A stretch of 11,537 nucleotides of DNA from JBOFHT01 sp051649785 (GTDB lineage Archaea > Methanobacteriota > Methanobacteria > Methanobacteriales > Methanobacteriaceae): the NCBI GenBank assembly GCA_051649785.1, contig JBOFHT010000050.1, forward strand, positions 1-11,537, in the 5' to 3' direction. Shown here piece after piece: positions 6,826 to 11,537 of this stretch (positions are counted from its first letter, which is position 1; the number at the start of each line of letters is the position of its first letter). Under the pieces are notes generated by a model. That model worked only from the letters and a program-made list of their open reading frames with translations. It had not been told where the DNA came from and searched no databases. The position numbers were made by a program, and so were the translations under genes.

Positions 6826-8004
6826 ATGGATATTTTTTTAATTTTATCACAAGAACACGATACTTTACCATTAGCTGAAGTTAAAGCTATTATTGAAACT
6901 GAGGAAATTCAAGCAGATATAGTCCCTATTGTTCCAGGTATTGTTATTTTAAAAAATCTTGATGATAATCATTCTAATACTTATTTAAATCTTTTTAATA
7001 AGCGTTTAGGTTATATTCATGAACTAGATGAACTTATTATTGAATCTAATCTTGATTTGTTTTGGGAGGATTTTTCCAATATTAATTGGGATAAATACAT
7101 TGATAATGATTTTGTTGTAAGAGTAAAACGTGTTAACTATTCTAATATTAATTATAATCAAATTGCTAATAAATATGAGAATTCTAAGAGTTCTAATGGG
7201 AAATTTGAATATATTAGTGATGATGGTGAAAAAATAGCTATTTTTAAAGATGATAATAATTCTACATTAAATTCTACTGAAATTGAAAAAGAATTAGGTC
7301 ATATTATTCTTCAAAACACAGAAAAACCTTTTAATGTTAATCTTAAAGATCCTAACTCTTTTATTCGCTTAGTTATTATTGGTGAGAAAGTTTTAATTGG
7401 AATTCGTCGTGGAAAAGCTAATAAAAAACATTTCTATGAAATGAAACCTCACAAACGCCCATTTTTTTATCCAGGTTCTATGAGTCCTAAATTAGCAAGA
7501 TGTATGGTTAATCTTTCTAAAGTAAAAGAGGGAGATACGGTTCTTGATCCATTTTGTGGAACTGGTGGAATTCTAATCGAGGCAGGGATGATAGGTGCAA
7601 ACCTTATTGGAAGTGATGTTAACTGGAAAATGAAAAATGGGACTTTAATTAATTTAGATTATTGTAATTCAATTGATTATAATAATCTAGCTAATTATGA
7701 AGCTCATCATCTTGATGTTCGTGAACTTAAGCTTCCTAAAAAAGTTGATGCTGTTGTAACTGATCCTCCTTACGGTATTTCTACTTCTACTGGTGGTGAA
7801 GATAGTGCATATATATTTAAAGAGTTCTTAGCTTCAATCTCATACAATATGAAAGAAAATGCACTTTTATGTATGGCCTCCCCACATTACTTAGATATTA
7901 ATTCTATTTTAAAAGACCTTGACTTTGAATTATTGGATAGGCATGAGATTAAAATGCATAAAAGTTTAACTCGTATCATTTCGGTAATACGTAAAATTGA
8001 TTAA
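6826..8004 (+). CDS. tRNA (guanine10-N2)-dimethyltransferase, Trm-G10/Trm11 type
   Basis: SAM-dependent methyltransferase that forms N2-methyl- and N2,N2-dimethylguanosine at tRNA position 10. The 392-aa protein shows an N-terminal THUMP-type region (about 1-200), the family linker KPHKRPFFYPGSMSPKLAR (207-225), SAM-binding motif DTVLDPFCGTGGILIEAG (237-254), an acidic SAM residue in IGSDV (261-265), and the catalytic DPPYG (313-317) diagnostic of guanine-N2 methylation. The THUMP region carries a stretch (about 108-150) rich in Asn, Ser and Asp that looks inserted. GGAG (6814-6817) lies 8 nt before the ATG, and an ATTATAAAT box near 6731-6739 gives a leader of about 65 nt, so this gene uses a Shine-Dalgarno start. 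The catalytic motifs are intact. Confidence 0.92.
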   Translation: MDIFLILSQEHDTLPLAEVKAIIETEEIQADIVPIVPGIVILKNLDDNHSNTYLNLFNKRLGYIHELDELIIESNLDLFWEDFSNINWDKYIDNDFVVRVKRVNYSNINYNQIANKYENSKSSNGKFEYISDDGEKIAIFKDDNNSTLNSTEIEKELGHIILQNTEKPFNVNLKDPNSFIRLVIIGEKVLIGIRRGKANKKHFYEMKPHKRPFFYPGSMSPKLARCMVNLSKVKEGDTVLDPFCGTGGILIEAGMIGANLIGSDVNWKMKNGTLINLDYCNSIDYNNLANYEAHHLDVRELKLPKKVDAVVTDPPYGISTSTGGEDSAYIFKEFLASISYNMKENALLCMASPHYLDINSILKDLDFELLDRHEIKMHKSLTRIISVIRKID

Positions 8005-8044
8005 ACCGTAGTGTTCTGTATATTGATTTTTCTATATTTTTAAA

Positions 8045-8104
8045 TATCTTCAAACATCTTTCAATATCTTCCATTATCTCCTATTATCTGTAATTATCTA
8101 CTAT
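8045..8104 (+). repeat. Six-unit 10-bp periodic TATCT repeat
   Basis: Six consecutive 10-bp units begin with TATCT or CATCT: TATCTTCAAA, CATCTTTCAA, TATCTTCCAT, TATCTCCTAT, TATCTGTAAT, TATCTACTAT. The first five bases are held almost constant while the last five drift. The pyrimidine-rich strand is the coding strand of the flanking genes. The period is close to one helical turn. Confidence 0.7.
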
Positions 8105-8134
8105 ATATTTTCTTTAATATTGTAACCTTTGATT

Positions 8135-8170
8135 ATTCAATAGCTTTCTATTGGGTATCTGATTTTTTTT
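8135..8170 (+). terminator. Hairpin plus T8 terminator after Trm-G10
   Basis: CAATAG (8138-8143) pairs with CTATTG (8148-8153) over a CTTT loop, extendable by two G-U pairs and an A-U to ATTCAATAG/CTATTGGGT (8135-8156). Eight T follow at 8163-8170. This is the best candidate end for the Trm-G10 transcript. Confidence 0.5.
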
Positions 8171-8380
8171 AATTCTTGCTGATTATATCAAATTCTTCAA
8201 ATGGAATATGAAAATAAAGGAGCTTTCCAATTTAGAACTATTTAATCAATAGTTTAATAGCTAGGATAAATTATAAATATCATGCTTAACATAAAAATAA
8301 ATAATAATAATAACTACTAATACTTATAATAAAAATACGAATGTTACTGTTGATTTTTGATATTGATATTAATTTGAATA

Positions 8381-8397
8381 CTATAAATATTATAAAT
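8381..8397 (+). promoter_or_regulatory. TATA boxes for cimA
   Basis: Two overlapping candidates, CTATAAATA (8381-8389) and ATTATAAAT (8389-8397), would place transcription starts at about 8411 and 8419. The first leaves a leader of about 14 nt that just includes the GAAGGG Shine-Dalgarno-like sequence (8413-8418). Confidence 0.45.
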
Positions 8398-8424
8398 TTT
8401 AAATAGATTTTTGAAGGGATTTGC

Positions 8425-9897
8425 TTGAAAGTTAAAGTTTTAGATACTACGTTGCGTGATGGTGAACAAACACCAGGTGTTTCACTTACAAGTGCTGAAA
8501 AAGTTAGAATAGCTACTAAGTTAGATGAAATTGGTATTGATATTATTGAAGCAGGATCTGCTGTTACATCAATAGGTGAGAGATTAGCTATTAAAGAAGT
8601 AGCTAACTTAGGGCTTGATGCGGAAATAGCTAGTTTTACTCGTGCTGTTAAAGGAGACATTGATTTTGCTTTAGATTGTAATGTAGATAGTATTCATTTA
8701 GTTGTTCCTACTTCACCAATCCATTTAGAACATAAACTTAAAAAAACAGAAGAAGAAGTTCTTTATCAAGCTATTGAATGTGTGGAATATGGGAAAGAAC
8801 ATGGATTAATTGTAGAACTTTCAGCTGAAGATGCTACTCGTAGTAATATGGGATTTTTAAAAGAGATTTTTACTAATGGTATAAATGCAGGTGCAGATAG
8901 GATTTGTGCTTGTGATACTGTGGGAATGCTTAATCCTGCTACTTCTATAAAATTTTATAAAGAGCTTTCTACTCTTAATGCTCCTTTAAGTGTTCATTGC
9001 CATAATGACTTTGGATTAGCTGTAGCTAATACTTTGTCCGCTATTTCTGTTGGTGCTACTCAGTTTCATTCTACTGTTAATGGAATTGGTGAACGTGCAG
9101 GCAATGCTGCATTTGAAGAAGTTGTTGTAGCTATTAATACTCTTTATGATGACTTAGAAACTAACATTAAAATTAATGAACTTTATTCAACTTCTAAACT
9201 TGTTGCTCGTTTAACTGGTGTTCTTTTACAGGCAAACAAGTCTATTGTTGGTGAAAATGCTTTTGCTCACGAATCAGGTATTCATGCTGATGGTGTTTTA
9301 AAAAATTCTTCTACTTATGAACCTATTACTCCGGAGCTTGTAGGTCATAAACGTAAATTTGTTATGGGTAAACATATTGGTTCTAAAGGTCTTGAAAATG
9401 CTTTAAATGACTTAAAAATTAAAGTTAATAAAGAACAACTAAACGAAGTCTTTAAAAGAGTTAAATCTCTAGGGGATCTGGGTAAATGTGTTAGTGATGT
9501 TGATGTTCAAGCTATAGCTGAAAATGTTTTAGAAATTTCCTTTGATGAAAGTATTAAACTAGATGAGCTTACTGTTGTTTCAGGTAATAAAGTCATTCCC
9601 ACAGCTTCTGTTAAGCTTAATATTAATAATAAAGAGATTTTGGAGGCTGGTGTTGGTATTGGCCCTGTTGATGCTGCAATATCGGCTATTAATAAAGCAA
9701 TATCTGATGTAATTATTATAGAGCTTGCTGAATACCATGTAGAAGCAATTACTGGTGGTACTGATGCTTTAATTGATGTTTTAGTTAGACTTAAATCGGG
9801 TGATAGGATTATCTCAGCCCGTAGTACTCAAAGTGATATTATTAATGCAAGTGTTGAAGCTTATTTAAGTGGTGTAAACAGGCTTTTAAAGGATTGA
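8425..9897 (+). CDS. cimA: (R)-citramalate synthase CimA
   Basis: Condenses pyruvate with acetyl-CoA to (R)-citramalate, the first step of the threonine-independent isoleucine route in methanogens. The 490-aa protein matches the DRE-TIM metallolyase family: TTLRDGEQTPGVS (8-20), VVPTSPIH (93-100), VELSAEDATRS (130-140), metal-binding HCHNDFG (191-197), VNGIGERAGN (218-227), FAHESGIHADG (280-290), then a C-terminal LeuA-type regulatory domain (about 365-490) that usually mediates end-product feedback. By memory of the family, the SAEDATRS and VHLVVPTSPIH-like blocks and length fit archaeal CimA better than homocitrate synthase AksA or LeuA, but these paralogues are close. The start is TTG, preceded at 6 nt by GAAGGG; no ATG lies near the conserved N-terminus. 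A downstream gene follows after 27 bp. Confidence 0.85.
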   Translation: MKVKVLDTTLRDGEQTPGVSLTSAEKVRIATKLDEIGIDIIEAGSAVTSIGERLAIKEVANLGLDAEIASFTRAVKGDIDFALDCNVDSIHLVVPTSPIHLEHKLKKTEEEVLYQAIECVEYGKEHGLIVELSAEDATRSNMGFLKEIFTNGINAGADRICACDTVGMLNPATSIKFYKELSTLNAPLSVHCHNDFGLAVANTLSAISVGATQFHSTVNGIGERAGNAAFEEVVVAINTLYDDLETNIKINELYSTSKLVARLTGVLLQANKSIVGENAFAHESGIHADGVLKNSSTYEPITPELVGHKRKFVMGKHIGSKGLENALNDLKIKVNKEQLNEVFKRVKSLGDLGKCVSDVDVQAIAENVLEISFDESIKLDELTVVSGNKVIPTASVKLNINNKEILEAGVGIGPVDAAISAINKAISDVIIIELAEYHVEAITGGTDALIDVLVRLKSGDRIISARSTQSDIINASVEAYLSGVNRLLKD

Positions 9898-9924
9898 GTT
9901 ACTTTATTTAATGGCAGCGATTTT

Positions 9925-10497
9925 ATGAATAATAATAAAAATAATGTAAATAATATTAATAAGGATATTAATAATGATATTAGTATAACAACTGATACTA
10001 TAGATATTGTAGGATTTAAAGCCATTATTAAAGATATTCCTAATGTTTTATCTACTATTAATAATATATCCAAATCTGCCTGTAATTGTAATATTCAATT
10101 AATTGATGCTGATGCTGTAGCTAGCTACAAACACGTTTATCATGGAACAGTTCATGCTATTAATGCATTTGCAAGAGGTAATAATTTAGCTAAAGATTTA
10201 GGTATTGAAATAGCTATTAGGATTTCTGCACAACGGCAAATATCAAAAGCTATGGATTTAATAGGTTTAAAAGAAGGAGCTATGAATCTAGCTATTATTA
10301 TGGTTAATTGTCCTGATTATTTTATTGATGAAATTGATAATGTATTTGATGGGTTTAATAGGGATGATAGTGTTTTAAATAGTAATAATGATATTAAATT
10401 AGCTGATATTTATAATATTTCTAGTTCTGACCTATCTAATAATTCTATTGAAGACATTTTAATTGAGAAAACTACTATGTTAATTGTAGATGTTTGA
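9925..10497 (+). CDS. cgi121: KEOPS complex subunit Cgi121
   Basis: Small subunit of KEOPS, the complex that with Kae1, Bud32 and Pcc1 makes t6A at tRNA position 37; Cgi121 binds Bud32 and the tRNA 3' end. Recognisable segments: IQLIDADAVASYKHVYHGTVHAI (57-79), AFARGNNLAKDLGIEIAIRISAQRQISKAMDL (81-112), IGLKEGAMNLAIIMV (113-127), then FNRDDSV (144-150) and a C-terminal LIEKTTMLIVDV strand. The family core begins near residue 27; before it lies an Asn-rich stretch (MNNNKNNVNN onward) that looks like a low-complexity extension, although no other start codon is available. An ATG at 9911 closes after five codons. It begins 27 bp after cimA without a clear promoter or Shine-Dalgarno sequence, so co-transcription is likely. 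Second tRNA-modification gene in the window after Trm-G10. Confidence 0.83.
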   Translation: MNNNKNNVNNINKDINNDISITTDTIDIVGFKAIIKDIPNVLSTINNISKSACNCNIQLIDADAVASYKHVYHGTVHAINAFARGNNLAKDLGIEIAIRISAQRQISKAMDLIGLKEGAMNLAIIMVNCPDYFIDEIDNVFDGFNRDDSVLNSNNDIKLADIYNISSSDLSNNSIEDILIEKTTMLIVDV

Positions 10498-10533
10498 TTT
10501 AAGGTAATACTTTCTCAACCATTATTTTTTGAT

Positions 10534-10557
10534 CAATCTTTTTTCTAAAAAAGATTG
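10534..10557 (+). terminator. Hairpin downstream of cgi121
   Basis: CAATCTTTTTT (10534-10544) and AAAAAAGATTG (10547-10557) are perfect 11-bp arms around a 2-nt spacer. It begins 36 nt after the cgi121 stop and carries a T6 run in its left arm. A bidirectional terminator is the simplest reading. Confidence 0.5.
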
Positions 10558-10569
10558 GATAAATTTATA

Positions 10570-10752
10570 TATGAGTATAAACATAATTATAATCTGGCTA
10601 AGGGTAGATAGCCATTAAATAACATGTTCTATTATAGAATTTTTATATCCGTAAAATAAGGGAATTATTACTAATTCCAATCTGCTGTCTGTTTTCATCT
10701 ATTTGCAGTTCTCTTTGAGAACTGCACTAACAGACTCTGTACATATTTTTTT
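10570..10752 (+). ncRNA. Candidate structured RNA ending in hairpin + T8
   Basis: A TATA-like ATTTATATATGA (about 10561-10572) is followed by foldable segments: GGCTA/TAGCC (about 10597-10614), GGAATT/AATTCC (10661-10678), then an outer stem GTCTGTT/AACAGAC (10687-10693 with 10729-10735) enclosing a perfect 10-bp stem TGCAGTTCTC/GAGAACTGCA (10704-10713 with 10717-10726, loop TTT). A T8 tract follows at 10745-10752. Two nested, mostly G/C-containing stems are unusual in this A/T-rich DNA. No ORF lies within. The internal loop is asymmetric (10 nt against 2 nt) and the apical loop has no k-turn, so it does not fit H/ACA. It may be a small RNA or only a strong terminator. Confidence 0.4.
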
Positions 10753-10820
10753 TAAATAAACTATTTATTTTTATGAAGTTTCTAGATCGTTTTTATTAAC
10801 TATATATTACTAATTCCAAT
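10666..10820 (+). repeat. 16-bp direct repeat pair
   Basis: TATTACTAATTCCAAT occurs at 10666-10681 and again at 10805-10820. The two copies bracket the hairpin/T8 element. The identity is exact; its origin (duplication, recombination or a shared binding site) is unknown. Confidence 0.6.
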
Positions 10821-10886
10821 AAATTTATAACTATTATCATACATAAATATAAGTGGATGTTAATTGCTAGTCCAATGATTCTTAAA

Positions 10887-10985
10887 ATAATAGTAACCTA
10901 GTACGGATATGAAATTTTAGAATATGCAATGTAAAAATGGCACACATTTCTACCCAAATGTAAGCCGATTGTATGTTACTATTAT
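10887..10985 (+). promoter_or_regulatory. Foldable leader before the 23-codon ORF
   Basis: ATAATAGTAAC (10887-10897) and GTTACTATTAT (10975-10985) are perfect 11-bp arms; the right arm ends 2 nt before the Shine-Dalgarno GGAGG. Inside, ACATTT/AAATGT (10944-10949 with 10956-10961) forms a hairpin, and its left arm could instead pair with AATGT (10928-10932). Possible TATA boxes (10823-10830 or 10842-10850) would give a transcript that includes the whole structure. Confidence 0.4.
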
Positions 10986-10987
10986 GA

Positions 10988-10998
10988 GGAGGAGTGAT
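10988..10998 (+). promoter_or_regulatory. Very strong Shine-Dalgarno sequence
   Basis: GGAGGAGTGAT closely matches the complement of the archaeal 16S 3' end (GGAGGTGAT) with one inserted base pair region; it starts 15 nt before the ATG at 11003. It is the best ribosome-binding site in the window and decides that start over the overlapping ATGs at 10924 and 10984. Confidence 0.6.
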
Positions 10999-11002
10999 AT
11001 CT

Positions 11003-11074
11003 ATGTGGGAAATTATTTCAATTTTTGCATATGGTATTCTTTTGTTTGCTGCAATAATGCAACATTTCCAATGA
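11003..11074 (+). CDS. Putative 23-aa single-pass membrane peptide
   Basis: A 23-codon ORF (MWEIISIFAYG at the start, AAIMQHFQ at the end) that is nearly all one hydrophobic helix, preceded by GGAGGAGTGAT and followed within about 20 bp by an AAAAGCTTTT palindrome running into eight T (11093-11100 region). Leader, strong ribosome-binding site, short ORF and T-tract form a complete small transcription unit. Small membrane proteins of this size are known as subunits or regulators of membrane complexes, but I recognise no family here. It overlaps a 60-codon frame (10924-11106) whose Cys/Phe-rich product and lack of a ribosome-binding site look spurious. It could also be a broken remnant of a longer membrane protein. 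Confidence 0.45.
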   Translation: MWEIISIFAYGILLFAAIMQHFQ

Positions 11075-11084
11075 ATAAAATAAC

Positions 11085-11101
11085 TTGCAAAAGCTTTTTT
11101 T
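11085..11101 (+). terminator. AAAAGCTTTT palindrome with T-tract
   Basis: A short palindrome (CAAAAGCTTTT) continues into a run of eight T just after the 23-codon ORF. It is a plausible archaeal termination site; the stem is weak. Confidence 0.4.
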
Positions 11102-11183
11102 TCTAGTTCTTTTAGCTTAGATGAGTTCTGTTAAGTTAACATCCATTTATTATAATGAATTTTCTTGAGGAAAATTAATATCT

Positions 11184-11313
11184 ATGATTTCGAAAGTATT
11201 ACTTGTTTGATAAATATTTAGCTATTTCTTTTAAAGATAAAGAATATAATGGTGTTTTTAAAAGATTTTATGATGTAAACGGAACGTTGTATGGTACTTT
11301 TGAATTTTTATGA
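11184..11313 (+). pseudogene. Frameshifted ORF remnant
   Basis: An ATG at 11184, 14 nt after GAGG, opens MISKVLLV and stops at 11208-11210. In the next frame 11188-11313 is open without interruption and reads like real protein (DKYLAISFKDKEYNGVF, then KRFYDVNGTLYGTFEFL). Removing one T near 11208 would join them into a protein of about 42 residues. Its end, TGA at 11311-11313, coincides with the start of TGAGACTGTCAGAA, which could be an element boundary that cut the gene. I do not recognise the family. The alternative is a TTG-started short ORF (11203) or chance. Confidence 0.3.
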
Positions 11314-11429
11314 GACTGTCAGAATGTTAGTTGCTGAGTTTTCACAAAAAAATCGTGTATTTATTTTGTTTGTTGTTTTAGTTTATTCGTCCATTAGAGA
11401 CTTTATTTTTAAAAAGAAGGATATATAAG

Positions 11430-11437
11430 TTTAAATA
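11430..11437 (+). promoter_or_regulatory. TATA box for the last ORF
   Basis: TTTAAATA matches the archaeal TATA consensus and is centred about 27 nt before the ATG at 11461, predicting a leaderless transcript. A second candidate, ATATATAAG (11421-11429), would start about 10 nt upstream of the ATG. Confidence 0.5.
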
Positions 11438-11438
11438 G

Positions 11439-11488
11439 TTGGAGAGGCTAATATTTAACTATGACAATCAAAAAAATAACCTCTCCAA
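11439..11488 (+). repeat. Inverted repeat spanning the last start codon
   Basis: TTGGAGAGG (11439-11447) and CCTCTCCAA (11480-11488) are perfect 9-bp arms, extendable by G-T, A-T and T-A outward, with the ATG at 11461 in the 32-nt loop. The right arm lies in codons 7-10 of the ORF. Confidence 0.65.
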
Positions 11489-11537
11489 TTAAGAATTTGT
11501 CTGATGTTCAATATATATTTTGTGTTTCTGCTGAATA
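11461..11537 (+). CDS. Partial ORF, 5' end only; possibly a transposase
   Basis: The window ends 25 codons into an open frame beginning MTIKKITSPIKNLSDVQYIF. A TATA box 27 nt upstream and the inverted repeat across the start support a real gene. I cannot identify the family from so short an N-terminus. A transposase is suggested only by context: the preceding broken ORF, the GAGACTGTCAGAA sequence that could be a left end about 150 bp upstream, and the start-spanning hairpin of a kind known in some insertion sequences. The 3' end and any terminal inverted repeat lie outside the window. Confidence 0.45.
   Translation, partial: MTIKKITSPIKNLSDVQYIFCVSAE

Larger units (their letters stand above)
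8005..8424 (+). other. Intergenic region between Trm-G10 and cimA
   Basis: 420 bp without a supported gene. In order it holds a 60-bp array of 10-bp TATCT-type units (8045-8104), a hairpin with a T8 tract (8135-8170), a second hairpin AACTATT/AATAGTT (8236-8254), and two TATA boxes before cimA (8381-8397). A 14-codon ATG ORF (8201-8245) runs into the second hairpin and has no Shine-Dalgarno sequence. Confidence 0.7.
11075..11460 (+). other. Gene-poor stretch before the last ORF
   Basis: 386 bp with a T-tract (near 11093-11100), the broken ORF (11184-11313), then about 100 bp of T-rich sequence from GAGACTGTCAGAA (11312) up to TATA boxes (11421-11437). No intact gene is supported here. Confidence 0.6.

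Noticed and set aside
8201..8245. 14-codon ATG ORF as a leader peptide controlling cimA
   Set aside because: No Shine-Dalgarno sequence, only one Ile codon at the end, and the cimA TATA boxes lie downstream of it.
8286..8660. 124-codon minus-strand frame overlapping the start of cimA
   Set aside because: Overlaps the most conserved part of CimA (DGEQTPGVS) and its C-terminal part reads only A/T-rich leader.
10687..10745. H/ACA guide RNA (an ACA occurs near 10740-10742 after the hairpin)
   Set aside because: The internal loop is 10 nt against 2 nt, the apical loop is a TTT without k-turn, so it cannot form a normal pseudouridylation pocket.
10924..11106. 60-codon + frame with Cys/Phe-rich product
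   Set aside because: No Shine-Dalgarno sequence or promoter spacing; the overlapping 23-codon ORF has both a strong ribosome-binding site and a coherent hydrophobic product.
1..11537. tRNA, rRNA genes or a CRISPR array
   Set aside because: No T-arm GTTCGAATC-like sequence, no rRNA segment, and no regularly spaced identical repeats of CRISPR size were seen.

Overview
The window looks like chromosomal DNA of a methanogenic archaeon of the Methanobacteriales, most like a very AT-rich Methanobrevibacter. The reasons are the gene set (proteasome-activating nucleotidase, archaeal MBF1, a DUF356-type methanogen protein, UPF0280, a geranylgeranyl-reductase-type flavoprotein, archaeal Trm-G10, CimA, KEOPS Cgi121), archaeal TATA boxes about 26 nt before apparently leaderless starts, an archaeal C/D box guide RNA, and extreme A+T content with Asn/Lys low-complexity tracts. 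The genus is an inference; no rRNA or tRNA gene is present to confirm it.

Layout. 1-1193: a DUF356 protein (+) converging on the transcription factor aMBF1 (-). 1194-1544: divergent regulatory region with a tandem TATA-containing duplication and a palindrome. 1545-2777: PAN, the ATPase of the archaeal proteasome. 2778-3092: 3' region of pan holding a well-formed C/D box sRNA (about 2880-2941) and a T-rich tract. 3093-3911: UPF0280/ApbE-like protein (-). 4131-8004: a membrane PH-domain protein with a 212-residue Asn-rich tail, a geranylgeranyl-reductase-family flavoprotein, and the tRNA G10 methyltransferase. 8005-8424: intergenic region with a six-unit 10-bp periodic repeat, a hairpin/T8 terminator and the cimA promoter. 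8425-10497: cimA (TTG start) followed 27 bp later by the KEOPS subunit Cgi121. 10498-11460: no conserved gene, but strong RNA-like structure, a 23-codon membrane-peptide ORF behind the best Shine-Dalgarno sequence in the window, and a broken ORF fragment. 11461-end: the start of an ORF cut by the window edge, possibly a transposase.

Function. The conserved part is housekeeping: protein turnover (PAN), general transcription (aMBF1), ether-lipid or flavin chemistry (geranylgeranyl-reductase-like, UPF0280), RNA modification (Trm-G10 for tRNA G10, KEOPS for t6A37, a C/D guide for 2'-O-methylation of rRNA) and isoleucine precursor synthesis (CimA). The right-hand kilobase differs in character and looks like accessory or decaying sequence next to a possible insertion element. 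The items most worth checking are the C/D guide (one guide pairs to the universally conserved 16S decoding site and predicts methylation at the C1402 equivalent), the 23-codon membrane-peptide gene with its foldable leader, the hairpin/T8 RNA candidate at 10687-10752, and the inverted repeat around the last start codon.
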